The notes under the pieces were generated by a model. It saw only the letters and a program-made list of their open reading frames with translations, was not told the origin of the DNA and made no database searches. Positions 42,382 to 51,093 of a stretch of DNA of 64,000 nucleotides are shown piece by piece. Both the position numbers and the translations under genes were made by a program. Each line of letters begins with the position of its first letter. Position 1 is the stretch's first letter. The stretch is from G963422745 sp963422745 (lineage in GTDB: Bacteria; Actinomycetota; Acidimicrobiia; Acidimicrobiales; Aldehydirespiratoraceae): NCBI GenBank assembly GCA_963422745.1, contig OY730477.1, positions 372,001-436,000 of the forward strand, written 5' to 3'.

Positions 42382-43255
42382 CAAAGATCTCCTTTGCCAA
42401 GGCCCTGTATGCGCTCGCACCTTTAGACTTGGGATCAAAGGTAATGATGGGTTTCCCGTAACTAGGTGCTTCGCTTAGTCGAACCGTTCTCGGAATCACT
42501 TGACGACATACCTTGTCGCCAAACTGCTCACGTACATCTTTGACCACATCACGCGACAGGTTGGTACGTACATCAAACATTACCAAAACTACAATACTGA
42601 TATGCAGTTCGGAATTTAGGCTGCGCTTCAGCCGATCGACGTTTCGGACCAATAGACCCAAGCCCTCGAGTGCGTAGTACTCCGTCTGGATCGGAACCAT
42701 GATCTCCCTGGCCGCGACAAGAGCGTTGACGGTCAGTAGACCAAGAGAAGGCGGACAGTCAATCAACACGGCATCGTAGTCATCCATCACCGTTGCCACG
42801 GCCTGTTCCAACCTACGCTCACGACTGAAGGCATACGGCAATTCTGTCTCGGCGCCAGCAAGATCAAGATTCGAAGGTGCGATGAATAGGTTCTTGATCG
42901 CGACCGGTTCAATGATGTCCTCCATTGGAACATCTTGAAGAAGCACGTGGTACATGGAATGCTCAAGCTGTTGAGGGTTCAAACCCAACCCAGTTGTTGC
43001 ATTAGCCTGTGGATCAAGGTCAATCACCAGAACTCGTTTTCCGAGTTCGGCGGCGCATGCACCCAGATTCACCGTAGTAGTAGTCTTGCCAACACCACCC
43101 TTTTGGTTCGCCAGAGCAATAACACGAGGCGCGGATATGGTACTCTCATGATGTGATTGGTGAGCTACCGCCACTAGGGTTCTCCCTCTGTTCAGAGCCA
43201 GCATAGTGTTGCCTGCCAAGCGCACGGACTTCAAGGATTGCCAGCTGTGTTCCAT
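42371..43255 (-). CDS. parA: Chromosome-partitioning ATPase ParA
   Basis: A 294-residue deviant Walker A ATPase: ALANQKGGVGKTTTTVNLGA (about 48-67), VIDLDPQANATTGLG and LIDCPPSLGLLTVNAL. With ParB it segregates the origin. ATG 43255 is chosen because GAGGG lies nine bases upstream; TTG 43264 and internal ATG 43204 are alternatives. A parS-like 16-mer spans the start, suggesting ParB autoregulation. Confidence 0.95.
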   Translation of the reverse strand: MEHSWQSLKSVRLAGNTMLALNRGRTLVAVAHQSHHESTISAPRVIALANQKGGVGKTTTTVNLGACAAELGKRVLVIDLDPQANATTGLGLNPQQLEHSMYHVLLQDVPMEDIIEPVAIKNLFIAPSNLDLAGAETELPYAFSRERRLEQAVATVMDDYDAVLIDCPPSLGLLTVNALVAAREIMVPIQTEYYALEGLGLLVRNVDRLKRSLNSELHISIVVLVMFDVRTNLSRDVVKDVREQFGDKVCRQVIPRTVRLSEAPSYGKPIITFDPKSKGASAYRALAKEIFDEQ

Positions 43256-43263
43256 GTGAAACA
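43248..43263. promoter_or_regulatory. parS: parS-like site over the parA start codon
   Basis: TGTTCCATGTGAAACA differs from the parS consensus TGTTTCACGTGAAACA at two positions and overlaps the parA ATG. Confidence 0.6.
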
Positions 43264-43690
43264 ACCCTCACGGCCCAAGTCTCCTTGCAAACCATGGCTC
43301 AGAGACAAGCGGATCAATTTGGACCAGGTAGGCACTGCAGTTGAGACCGGCCCTGCCCTCGTTTGCTACCCAGGACAACTGGGTGTTGAGCCTGCAGGAC
43401 CAACCCACAAACCCCGTCTGCTACCCCAGGAAAGAGTGAGCCTGTGGCCTGACCTGTTGAGCTACCGACCAACCCCACAAACCCCGTCTGCTACCCCAGA
43501 AAAGAGGTCTACAAGCGATTCGCAGCGGCGGTGCAAGCCGAACCACTGAAGCACACACACTCATGACATCAATGGGCTGGCGAGCAACACCCATCATCCA
43601 AGAGTTAATGGAGGCCTTGTCCTGCTTGATAGCACATTACCAACGAATCGAAACAGCCCTAGGAAGGGTCAAGCACGGACAACGGTGAGG
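43264..43690. repeat. parA-rsmG spacer with degenerate tandem repeats of about 70 bp
   Basis: No convincing gene in this 427-base spacer. The segment at 43399-43436 recurs at 43468-43506 (period 69-70, one indel), and a partial third copy of GCTACCC-AGGA type starts at 43365. An open frame on the + strand (43238-43549) reads through the repeats and has no family resemblance. Confidence 0.7.
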
Positions 43691-44368
43691 TTATTGACCG
43701 GCGTGTCGCGCACCACCACCGGGATGTTTCACGTGAAACACCCCAAGTGGCTTGCGGCGCCTAACAGCCGGGCGGCGCGGCAAGTCGTCATCCCAATCCC
43801 CATTTCGAGCCACGGTTGCGAAGTTACCTGCTTGATTCCGACTCAGCTCAACGGCGGCCACACCAGGTAGTCGGCCGGGTAATGAAACCCACCAGCGGCT
43901 CTGCGCAGAGCTAATTGACGTAACAAGGACTCCACCAAGCCGTACCAGCGAGAGACCGAGTTCTAAGGTTTCCGGCGGCGAGCCGAGCAATCTGGTCGTG
44001 ACCACGTCGAATGGTCCACCCAACTCGTTGGCGGCTATTTCATCTCCCCGGCCATGGCAAACCGACACCCTCTCAGTCATCCCGAGACGCCTCACGGCAG
44101 CAGATGCATACCCGCACCGGCGCTCGGCGGCATCAAGTAGTACCCAGCTCGACTTTGGTAGTTCCCATGCAGTGAAGATGCCCGGTATCCCAACACCTGT
44201 ACCCAGATCCAACCCAGCCCCGGCGAAATCGGAGCCGAACCGGCAACGAATCGCCGCTACGAAACCATCCGAGTGCCGCTTCAATTGCTCGCACGTAGCA
44301 GGACCGAGCGCACCCGAAGAGCGCGCTCGGCGCCAGAGATCGTCAAGAGCTATAAGGTCAATCGGCAT
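43691..44368 (-). CDS. rsmG: 16S rRNA (guanine527-N7)-methyltransferase
   Basis: 225 residues. The SAM-binding motif GLDLGTGVGIPGIFTAW lies near 52-68 and LLDAAERRCGYASAAVRRLG near 78-97. Methylates G527 of 16S rRNA; loss gives low-level streptomycin resistance in other bacteria. The region is rather divergent (VTTRLLGSPPETLEL in place of the usual VxxRAVAxLxxL). The 3-prime end encodes FHVKH through an embedded parS. Overlaps jag by 11 bases. Confidence 0.88.
   Translation of the reverse strand: MPIDLIALDDLWRRARSSGALGPATCEQLKRHSDGFVAAIRCRFGSDFAGAGLDLGTGVGIPGIFTAWELPKSSWVLLDAAERRCGYASAAVRRLGMTERVSVCHGRGDEIAANELGGPFDVVTTRLLGSPPETLELGLSLVRLGGVLVTSISSAQSRWWVSLPGRLPGVAAVELSRNQAGNFATVARNGDWDDDLPRRPAVRRRKPLGVFHVKHPGGGARHAGQ
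43725..43740. promoter_or_regulatory. parS: parS, perfect consensus
   Basis: TGTTTCACGTGAAACA, an exact 16-bp palindromic ParB site, within the 3-prime coding end of rsmG, where it encodes FHVKH. Same placement as in many bacteria. Confidence 0.95.
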
Positions 44369-45344
44369 CCGCCGCAGGCATGATCACCACGCAGCGATCT
44401 GGATCTTCACCCTCGGAAGCGGTCGTGACTCCGGAGATGTCGCTGATGGTGTCGTGCACAACCTTTCTGTCTGCCGCATTCATTGATTCAAGTGCACGGG
44501 CCACCCCGGTCTCTTTCACTGCGTCCGCCTGCTCACGACAGAACTTAGCCAGGAACTCCATCCGACGAGCTCGAACACCTCCCACATCAACTCTAATCCA
44601 TCCCTTGCGGCCACTACCAGCACGGCGTTGCAGCACAGTTCTTACGAGATCATCAATGGCATGCGCCGTGCTTCCACCCCGCCCGACCATACGGCCTAAG
44701 TCGGTGCCGCTTACGATGACCCGAATCTCGCGATCTTCCACATATTCACGTGAAAACCGAACCGACGCATCAAAGCGTTCGGCAAGGCCTGCAACAAACT
44801 CCTCGGCAATGTCGGCTTGGTCTTCCAACGAAATCGAAGCAACGCGGTCGATATCTTCGTTCATTCTCAAGTTCTCGTTCGATTGTGCCTGGTTGTCCGT
44901 TCGGCGGGACCTTCGTTGTTCATTGCTTGTTCTCCTTGGTCTCAACGCTCCCGACCCATCACCGCCTGTGGCTCCCGTAGCGCTTTCAGCACCACTGGTG
45001 ACGCGTGGCCTGTCGCCACGCCGGGATCCTTTGTCTGTCGCTGCGCCACCCCTGTCTGAGCGAACGCCTCCCCCGGACTTACTGTTGCGCTTGGAGGGCC
45101 GCTGCTGAGCATCTTTGCTTGAGGACCTTTGCGAACCCCTGCGTCTACGGACTTCCTTAGAGGGCGGTGTCCTGGGGCGTACTCGGGCTCGGACTCTGGC
45201 ACGCTGTTTGACTCGACCAAACAAGCCCGTTACAGCCTCATGCAGGATCTCGAATTCTGCTTCGTCGTCATGAACACCAAGTTGATCTAGGGCTCGCTCT
45301 TTGGCCGCACCAACTGACTCGGCCGTGGTTTCAACCCATTCCAT
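44358..45344 (-). CDS. jag: RNA-binding protein Jag/KhpB
   Basis: 328 residues. A Jag_N domain (1-50, EWVETTAESVGAAKERALDQLG), a long basic Ser/Arg/Gly-rich linker (about 60-165), a KH domain (about 190-255, MVGRGGSTAHAIDDLV), and a C-terminal R3H domain (MNAADRKVVHDTISDISGVTTASEGED in pieces). Binds RNA near the YidC insertase; influences cell division and wall synthesis in Gram-positives. It lies 60 bases downstream of yidC. A weak parS-like core TTCACGTGAA is at 44745-44754. Confidence 0.93.
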   Translation of the reverse strand: MEWVETTAESVGAAKERALDQLGVHDDEAEFEILHEAVTGLFGRVKQRARVRARVRPRTPPSKEVRRRRGSQRSSSKDAQQRPSKRNSKSGGGVRSDRGGAATDKGSRRGDRPRVTSGAESATGATGGDGSGALRPRRTSNEQRRSRRTDNQAQSNENLRMNEDIDRVASISLEDQADIAEEFVAGLAERFDASVRFSREYVEDREIRVIVSGTDLGRMVGRGGSTAHAIDDLVRTVLQRRAGSGRKGWIRVDVGGVRARRMEFLAKFCREQADAVKETGVARALESMNAADRKVVHDTISDISGVTTASEGEDPDRCVVIMPAADAD

Positions 45345-45404
45345 GAACTCCTCCGTTCCGTAATCGTCGATTGGGTGGGCATATACAACCGGATACCGAC
45401 CCGT

Positions 45405-46673
45405 TCAACGTTTCTTCCTCTGTTGTTTAGGTGGCGCAACATCGTCGGGCGCAGATCCACGACCGTCAGCCTGACGATGATGACGGCTCGGGGCATTGCC
45501 CGTTCGCCCCAACCCGGTTGGTCGAGATACTACCGACCCCGACCCCGTAACCCTCTTGGATCCACCCGAACGCCCTTTGGAACCGTCTTTGGGTGCGGTG
45601 ACTCTTCCGGACGAGCGCTGGCTGGTGGATCCCTTCGCGTTCGAGGCTCGGCCTGGCCTCTTCGGTCCGGCGCGCCCGGATTTAGAGCTACGTGCTTTGC
45701 TCGCAGATGATGCCGCGGACCGCTTCGGGGTCGGTCCACCTTTCTTCGGTGTTGTTCGCCCACCCACCGGTTCTCCGGAGGGTGGGGATGCCTGCCGTGA
45801 CCGCGCCGCCTGCGCGCCAAGGCTGTCATCACCCTTGTATAGGGAATGGGTAATATAGCCTTGTTGACCAATGCGATAGAGATTGCTGACTACAAAATAA
45901 ATGACCAGCGCGGCAGGCATCGTGAAGCTAAAAACCGGCAGTAGGTAGGGAATGATCTTCATGATCATCTCCTGTTGTGGATTGATCGGTGCACCCTTGT
46001 TGCGGCCGCGGATCTGGCGCTGCTGATACAAGCTTGTCACCAACACCAAAAGAATCAGAACCAGGTAGGGGAGTATTGAGAGACTGAGCCCATCGCTGAG
46101 AACATTCTGCATTGAACGCGACAGGTCGATTCCGACCTCAACCATCTTGGTTGGCCGGTCAGCGAAGGCACGACCCGCACCCACCAGATCGGCATACATA
46201 TCGCTGTCTTGTGGAAGGTTCTCCGGATCGAACGGACGTTTGTGTGTAGCAGCACTACTCAGGTCAAGAACGCCATCCCCGCCGAAGCGGCCTGTGCTCC
46301 AACCCAACTGGTCGCCCAAGCCGGTAACCCGGCGGGTTATACCCTGTACCACCCGGAACAAAACGAGAAAAATCGGAAGCTGAACAAGCAAAGGCAGGCA
46401 ACCACCCAAGGGATTGATGCCGTTCTCCTTGTAGAACTCCATCATCTCTTCGTTCATGCGCTGGCGATCACCGCGATGACGATTCTGGATCGCTTTTAGT
46501 TGTGGCTGGAGTCGCTGCATCTGCAGCATGGACCGTGTGCTCTTGAGCGTCAGCGGTGTGACCACCACCATGACCACGATGGTGAGACCGGCCACGGCAA
46601 ATATATATGACGGAACCAGGGAGTAGCAGAACGCAAGAATCCATGCGACAACGTCAAAAAACGTTGAGATCAT
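45405..46673 (-). CDS. yidC: Membrane protein insertase YidC
   Basis: A 422-residue YidC/Oxa1 insertase of Gram-positive type. First membrane helix AVAGLTIVVMVVVTPLTL with the preceding YSLVPSYIF, then LKAIQNRHRGDRQRMNEEMMEFYKENGINPLGGCLPLLVQLPIFL in pieces. Later helices include LPYLVLILLVLVTSLY and FSFTMPAALVIYFVVSNLYRIGQQ. A basic tail of about 130 residues (Lys/Arg/Ser/Pro-rich) follows and may contact ribosomes. ATG 46673 overlaps the yidD stop (ATGA). Confidence 0.95.
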   Translation of the reverse strand: MISTFFDVVAWILAFCYSLVPSYIFAVAGLTIVVMVVVTPLTLKSTRSMLQMQRLQPQLKAIQNRHRGDRQRMNEEMMEFYKENGINPLGGCLPLLVQLPIFLVLFRVVQGITRRVTGLGDQLGWSTGRFGGDGVLDLSSAATHKRPFDPENLPQDSDMYADLVGAGRAFADRPTKMVEVGIDLSRSMQNVLSDGLSLSILPYLVLILLVLVTSLYQQRQIRGRNKGAPINPQQEMIMKIIPYLLPVFSFTMPAALVIYFVVSNLYRIGQQGYITHSLYKGDDSLGAQAARSRQASPPSGEPVGGRTTPKKGGPTPKRSAASSASKARSSKSGRAGPKRPGRASNAKGSTSQRSSGRVTAPKDGSKGRSGGSKRVTGSGSVVSRPTGLGRTGNAPSRHHRQADGRGSAPDDVAPPKQQRKKR

Positions 46674-47296
46674 GGGCGTTCCCGATCGGTGTTTTGAGGA
46701 GACGGTCGGGACACCGCAGTCCACGCGCGGCCACTCGAAGCAACAGGCACGGGGTCAAAGCCATGACAACCCCAAGGATGGCAGCGAGCAAGTCTACAGA
46801 TGGCGTACCAGCATCCCTTCAAGGCCCCGTGCGTAGCGATCGCCTCCAAGGTGTACTCAGAACACGATGGCACATAACGGCATACCGCTGGTCGGCCTGT
46901 CGCAAGGTGTTGGTAAGCCCGAACCAAAGCCATCAAGAGTCGAGCTAAGGCACTGTTGATGCGGTTGTACCGTTGCACCTCACGAACCGGGTTGAAGTCT
47001 TCGCCCAACTGCGGTGACGCGTCAGACACAGTCGGGCCAACAACATCGGACAACACAGTCGGGCCAACAACATCGGGAAGATGAATAGGGTACTTGTTGC
47101 GCGAGCGGCTACTAAATCCTTGTTCGTTCGAATCGCAGTGCTGCGAAGCGGCAGGTGCTCCGTCGGGATCACTGCGCAGGTGCGGCTCGGAGCCGCTTGC
47201 AACACCTTGAACAACGATTGGGCCGGTGGCACGAATCGTACCGCTACCGGTTTCGAATTCTAGTCGGGGAGAGCCTCCCGATGACGCTGGGCTCAT
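46670..47296 (-). CDS. yidD: YidD membrane-insertion factor with long N-terminal extension
   Basis: The conserved YidD core is at the C-terminal end: LVRAYQHLATGRPAVCRYVPSCSEYTLEAIATHGALKGCWYAICRLARCHPW in pieces, including the PSCSxY motif. From ATG 47296, which overlaps the rnpA stop by ATGA, the protein has about 208 residues, so roughly 115 precede the core. That extension contains a nine-residue duplication (DVVGPTVLS, DVVGPTVSD). An internal start closer to the core cannot be excluded. Confidence 0.9.
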   Translation of the reverse strand: MSPASSGGSPRLEFETGSGTIRATGPIVVQGVASGSEPHLRSDPDGAPAASQHCDSNEQGFSSRSRNKYPIHLPDVVGPTVLSDVVGPTVSDASPQLGEDFNPVREVQRYNRINSALARLLMALVRAYQHLATGRPAVCRYVPSCSEYTLEAIATHGALKGCWYAICRLARCHPWGCHGFDPVPVASSGRAWTAVSRPSPQNTDRERP

Positions 47297-47631
47297 GGCG
47301 TCACACCGTTGCGGGCACGATGTGCGGGGGCCGAACTTAGCAGGTCGGTCATCGTTGCGGACAACTTGTCGTGCGACCAATGATCAATCGGAGCCTGCAC
47401 CCTGATCAAATGATCACCACCAACACACATTTGGCGAAGGATCTCACGGATGCGACGACGAATACGGTTGCGCGTCACCGCGTTGCCCACGCTGCGCGGT
47501 ATCGCGAAGGCGACACGTGGGACTTCGTCGGGCGCCTCGCGGCTTATCACCCTGATCGGACCGTGGCCACGCCTCCGGCCCGCAGAATGCAGCCGAGCGA
47601 ACGACCGACGACCTGTGAGCCGACCGATCAC
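47293..47631 (-). CDS. rnpA: Ribonuclease P protein component
   Basis: 112 residues from GTG 47631 (VIGRLTGRRSFARLHSAGRRRGHGPIRV). The RNase P protein signature VGNAVTRNRIRRRIREILR lies near residues 58-76. Helps the catalytic RNA mature tRNA 5-prime ends. The GTG overlaps the rpmH TGA (GTGA), implying coupling. The same frame is open across all of rpmH to 47793, recalling Thermus, but the residues there look like an overlap shadow. Confidence 0.93.
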   Translation of the reverse strand: MIGRLTGRRSFARLHSAGRRRGHGPIRVISREAPDEVPRVAFAIPRSVGNAVTRNRIRRRIREILRQMCVGGDHLIRVQAPIDHWSHDKLSATMTDLLSSAPAHRARNGVTP

Positions 47632-47762
47632 GCCGATAGCCGGACTCGACCCCTTCGACGACGGGCGCGTATGACGGCCCGACCGCCGCGGGTGCTCATC
47701 CGATGTCGGAAACCGTGCTTCTTCGCCCTTTTGCGAACGTTCGGCTGATAGGGACGCTTCAT
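47628..47762 (-). CDS. rpmH: 50S ribosomal protein L34
   Basis: 44 residues, MKRPYQPNVRKRAKKHGFR at the start and RGRVRLSA at the end, the canonical bL34. ATG 47762 follows GGGAGGA at about seven bases. Confidence 0.98.
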   Translation of the reverse strand: MKRPYQPNVRKRAKKHGFRHRMSTRGGRAVIRARRRRGRVRLSA

Positions 47763-48241
47763 CAAATAATCCTCCCGGCGCGCCGAACGACACGGGAGTT
47801 CGACTGCCACCCGGTTCGAAGACGAAGAACCGGCTTTCTCAGGACAACAACCGTAGAGCCCTGCGTGACAGGCCACAACCACAGCCGATGAACACAAGCC
47901 ATCAAGACACCCACGCAAACCTCCCGGAGCGGGGCGACACCCAGCGCACGACAGTGGATGCAACCCGCACTTCGAAAAAAAGCATTCCGCCGAAACGGCT
48001 TACGCGAATCACCTGATCACAAAGGAACACTACATAAGAACACTAAGAAACATGGCCCGAAACAACGAGTCTGTAATTCAAGATTCGGAAAGGTCCCACT
48101 TGCGCACCGGTATGGACTTGGTAAGTTCCTCGGAATTGACCAGAAGGCGACACACAGGATCGCAGCGGGATCAACGCCCTACAAAGCGGTAAAGGTTGAC
48201 GCAGCGAAAACGACAAACACCGAAGCCGGTCATCCACACCT
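47763..48241. promoter_or_regulatory. rpmH-dnaA divergent intergenic region
   Basis: A 479-base spacer. The dnaA-proximal end has two facing DnaA boxes; the central part (about 47970-48060) is A-rich with an A7 run. No genes were recognised. It must hold the rpmH and dnaA promoters and could share origin function. Confidence 0.6.
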
Positions 48242-48249
48242 GTGGATAT
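48230..48249. promoter_or_regulatory. Facing pair of DnaA boxes on the dnaA start
   Basis: TCATCCACA (48230-48238) and TGTGGATAT (48241-48249) each differ by one base from the DnaA box TTATCCACA and face each other across two bases, overlapping the GTG at 48242. Autorepression by DnaA is likely. Confidence 0.7.
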
Positions 48250-49693
48250 CGCTGTGGAGAATGACTTGAACACCATCAACAAAGCCGCATCTGCCAGCGA
48301 ACTATGGGACGGTTGCACTGACACCATCCAAGCGCAATTGAGCGATGCCGCATGGCGTACGACGTTCAGCGGCACCAAGGCCGTGGCCCTTGAAGACCAT
48401 GAGTTGGTGCTGGTCGTTCCGAATCGATTGCAGCGAGACCGTATTCAGGGCCGATATCTCGGACTGGTGCAAGAAGCCCTCAACGAGACCCACCACGATG
48501 TCACTGTCCGTGTTGAAGTAGATACGAATACTGACTTTGAGCTGCCAGCGGCGGATCTTTCGTCACCGGCAACCAGCGGCATCCTCGCTACGAACCCCGG
48601 CGGTTGGGACGAACGCTTCAAGGCAGGTTCAACCCCAGCCGACAACAATATTGATAACTCGTCGGAGCCGCGCTTCAGTGAAAGGTTGACATTCGAGCAA
48701 TTCGTGATCGGGCCATCCAACCGGTTCGCCCACGCCGCCTGCCTCTCCGTTGCTGAAGCACCAGCCGCGGCGTACAACCCCTTGTTCATCTATGGGGCAA
48801 CAGGCCTGGGGAAAACTCATCTGTTACGAGCCATAGTCCATTACCTCGCTCATCACTACCCGAGCTATCGGGTGCGCTACGTCTCCACCGAGACCTTCCT
48901 CAACGAGTTTGTTGAGGCAATCCGCACTAACGCACTATCGAATTTCAAGCGACGCTACCGCGACAACGAAGTCCTGCTTATTGACGACATCCATTTCATG
49001 GAGGGCAAGGACGGTCTGCAAGAAGAGTTCTTTCACTCGTTCAACGACCTACATCAAAACGACCGGCAGATCGTCTTGACCTCGGACCGCACACCCGACG
49101 CCATGCCGACACTGCAGGATCGTCTGAGAAGCCGGTTCAAGTGGGGTCTGATCACCGACATCCAACCCCCCAATCTGGAAACCCGCCTCGCCATCCTCCG
49201 CAAGAAAGCCGAATCGAAGAACCTGGAGCTGCCAGATAACGTGTCCGCGTTCATTGCTGAAAATATCAAGGACTCAATCCGCGAACTTGAGGGTGCACTG
49301 ATAAAGGTTACTGCCTACGCGCATCTGACCGGCCGCCCGCTCAACGTCGACCTTGCCAATGCCGTGATGGGCGACCTCATAACCCAACAGGCCCGACCAC
49401 CAATCACTGCCGATCTCGTCATCGATCTCACCGCTGAGATGTTCGGCTTCGGCCGGGAACAACTCATTGGGCCATCCCGGCGCCGACCACTGGTCGAAGC
49501 CAGACAAGTAGCAATGTACGTCACCCGTGACGTCACCGACCTGTCGTTTCCCGACATCGGAAGGGCCTTCGGCGATCGCGACCACACCACCGTTATGCAC
49601 GCGTGCCGCAAGGTCGAGGATCGGATGGGCGAAAAGCAACAGATCTTCGACAAGGTCACGGCCCTTCACCAAAAGCTCAACACTCCGCTTTGA
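48242..49693 (+). CDS. dnaA: Chromosomal replication initiator DnaA
   Basis: 483 residues. Domain I (about 20-95, LWDGCTDTIQAQLSDAAWRTTF), short linker, domain III AAA+ with Walker A YGATGLGKTHLLRAI (about 175), Walker B VLLIDDIHFMEGKDGLQEEFFHSF (in pieces) and sensor/arginine region RFKWGLITDIQPP. Domain IV carries the signature DHTTVMHACRKV near the C-terminus. Start is GTG 48242 or GTG 48254; neither has a clear ribosome-binding site. Confidence 0.97.
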   Translation: MDIAVENDLNTINKAASASELWDGCTDTIQAQLSDAAWRTTFSGTKAVALEDHELVLVVPNRLQRDRIQGRYLGLVQEALNETHHDVTVRVEVDTNTDFELPAADLSSPATSGILATNPGGWDERFKAGSTPADNNIDNSSEPRFSERLTFEQFVIGPSNRFAHAACLSVAEAPAAAYNPLFIYGATGLGKTHLLRAIVHYLAHHYPSYRVRYVSTETFLNEFVEAIRTNALSNFKRRYRDNEVLLIDDIHFMEGKDGLQEEFFHSFNDLHQNDRQIVLTSDRTPDAMPTLQDRLRSRFKWGLITDIQPPNLETRLAILRKKAESKNLELPDNVSAFIAENIKDSIRELEGALIKVTAYAHLTGRPLNVDLANAVMGDLITQQARPPITADLVIDLTAEMFGFGREQLIGPSRRRPLVEARQVAMYVTRDVTDLSFPDIGRAFGDRDHTTVMHACRKVEDRMGEKQQIFDKVTALHQKLNTPL

Positions 49694-49982
49694 CATGTCT
49701 ATCTCAAGCACCAAACGCTACAGAGCAGGTAGCAGGCTCTGCGTTAACCGAACAACAGCAACCATGGGCAACAGCTGTGGACACTCTGTGAATATCGGTA
49801 GACAATGAGACCGCTATCCACCGGCGAGCGAATACGCACCACTACAGCTGTGATGATCAGTGGATGTTATGTGGATACAATATCCGTGCGCCTCCATAGC
49901 GAAATTGCTGTTTGTGCACAATCCACAGTCCCTAAGTACTCCTATTATCAGGAAATAGTCCAATGAGGAGAAGTATCGAATC
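49694..49982. promoter_or_regulatory. oriC: Probable oriC, dnaA-dnaN spacer
   Basis: A 289-base spacer with near-consensus DnaA boxes at 49776-49784 (TGTGGACAC), 49814-49822 (CTATCCACC), 49859-49867 (AGTGGATGT), 49870-49878 (TGTGGATAC) and 49919-49927 (CAATCCACA), and TTGTGCACA at 49912-49920. An AT-richer stretch (CTAAGTACTCCTATTATCAG) at about 49932-49951 may unwind. The dnaN ribosome-binding site AGGAG is at the right end. No perfect box is present. Confidence 0.65.
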
Positions 49983-51083
49983 ATGGGCATGAAGTTTCGC
50001 TGCGAACGCGATCTCCTCGCCAAGTCCCTCGTTGGTGCTGGACGCGCCGTTACTACACGCGGTGGCGCCCGACCGGTGCTGGCTTGCGTGAAGCTCGACC
50101 TCAAAGGTGACAACCTCACCATCACAGGTAGTGACCTTGATCTCACCATCACGGTCACGATCGCTGTCGCTGGTGCCAAGTCCGGGGTTGCGGTTGTTCC
50201 CGCGCGATTGATGTCTGATGTCATCCGGTCGGTGAGACCTGGCGCTATTGATCTGACCGTCGATGAAGACGACCTGCGGGTTGTAGCTGATCCGTCGGAG
50301 TTCTCAATTCGGTTATTCCCAGCGGATCAGTACCCGGACTTGACCCCAACGTCAGGTGAAGCGGTCACACTAAGAGCGGCCCAGTTTCGTAGCGCTATCG
50401 ACCAGGTTGAGAAATCGGCGTCGGATGATGATGCTCGTCCGGTGCTGACCGGGGTGTTGATGGCGGCTGAAGGTGATGGGTTGCGGCTGGTTTCCACTGA
50501 TTCGTATCGACTTTCGCTTCGGGATCTTTCGGGTACGATGATTCTGCGCGACGAACAAGAGGTGTTGGTGCCAGCGAGGGCATTGAAGGAACTTTCGCGC
50601 ATGGTTGGCGACTTCGAGGAGATCACGCTGCGCCTAGGCGAGCGTGATGCGGGTTTCCAGGTGGCCAATACCTCGGTAACGACTCGCCTCATTGAGGGCG
50701 ACTTCCCGAACTATCGGGGGTTGATCCCCGAGAACCACCCCAACAGGTTGCGAATCGACCGTGAGAGCTTTCTGGATGCTGTCAGACGGGTCCGGCTGTT
50801 GGCTCAGGAGTCTACTCCGGTGCGCCTAGAGATGAGCGAGGCAGGCTTAAGACTGACCGCGGTCACCCAGGATGTGGGTCAGGCAAGCGAAGCCGTGGGT
50901 GCGACATACACAGGCACTGACCTAACCGTGGCCTTCAATCCTGAGTACCTCATTGACGGTATTGAGGTATCACCGGGAGATTGGATTACTCTCGGCACTG
51001 TTGACGAACTGAAGCCAGCGTTGTTGAGGTCCGAGGGTGACTCGACCTTTTTGTATTTGTTGATGCCCGTGCGGGTGAGTTGA
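49983..51083 (+). CDS. dnaN: DNA polymerase III beta sliding clamp
   Basis: A 366-residue three-domain clamp. N-terminal MKFRCERDLLAKSLVGAGRAV, central DARPVLTGVLMAAEGDGLRLVSTDSYRLSLRDL (in pieces) and C-terminal AFNPEYLIDGIE with LYLLMPVRVS end, all canonical. ATG 49983 or 49989 could start; AGGAG lies 12 bases before the first. Confidence 0.97.
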   Translation: MGMKFRCERDLLAKSLVGAGRAVTTRGGARPVLACVKLDLKGDNLTITGSDLDLTITVTIAVAGAKSGVAVVPARLMSDVIRSVRPGAIDLTVDEDDLRVVADPSEFSIRLFPADQYPDLTPTSGEAVTLRAAQFRSAIDQVEKSASDDDARPVLTGVLMAAEGDGLRLVSTDSYRLSLRDLSGTMILRDEQEVLVPARALKELSRMVGDFEEITLRLGERDAGFQVANTSVTTRLIEGDFPNYRGLIPENHPNRLRIDRESFLDAVRRVRLLAQESTPVRLEMSEAGLRLTAVTQDVGQASEAVGATYTGTDLTVAFNPEYLIDGIEVSPGDWITLGTVDELKPALLRSEGDSTFLYLLMPVRVS

Positions 51084-51093
51084 CCCACCCTCG

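Noticed and set aside
44745..44754. Additional parS site in jag
   Set aside because: Only the 10-bp core TTCACGTGAA matches; the outer bases differ from consensus on both sides.
44380..45108. 242-residue + strand open frame
   Set aside because: Antisense to jag, Ser/Arg-rich shadow.
47958..48269. 103-residue + strand ORF in the rpmH-dnaA spacer
   Set aside because: No recognisable sequence, and it runs into the dnaA start in another frame.
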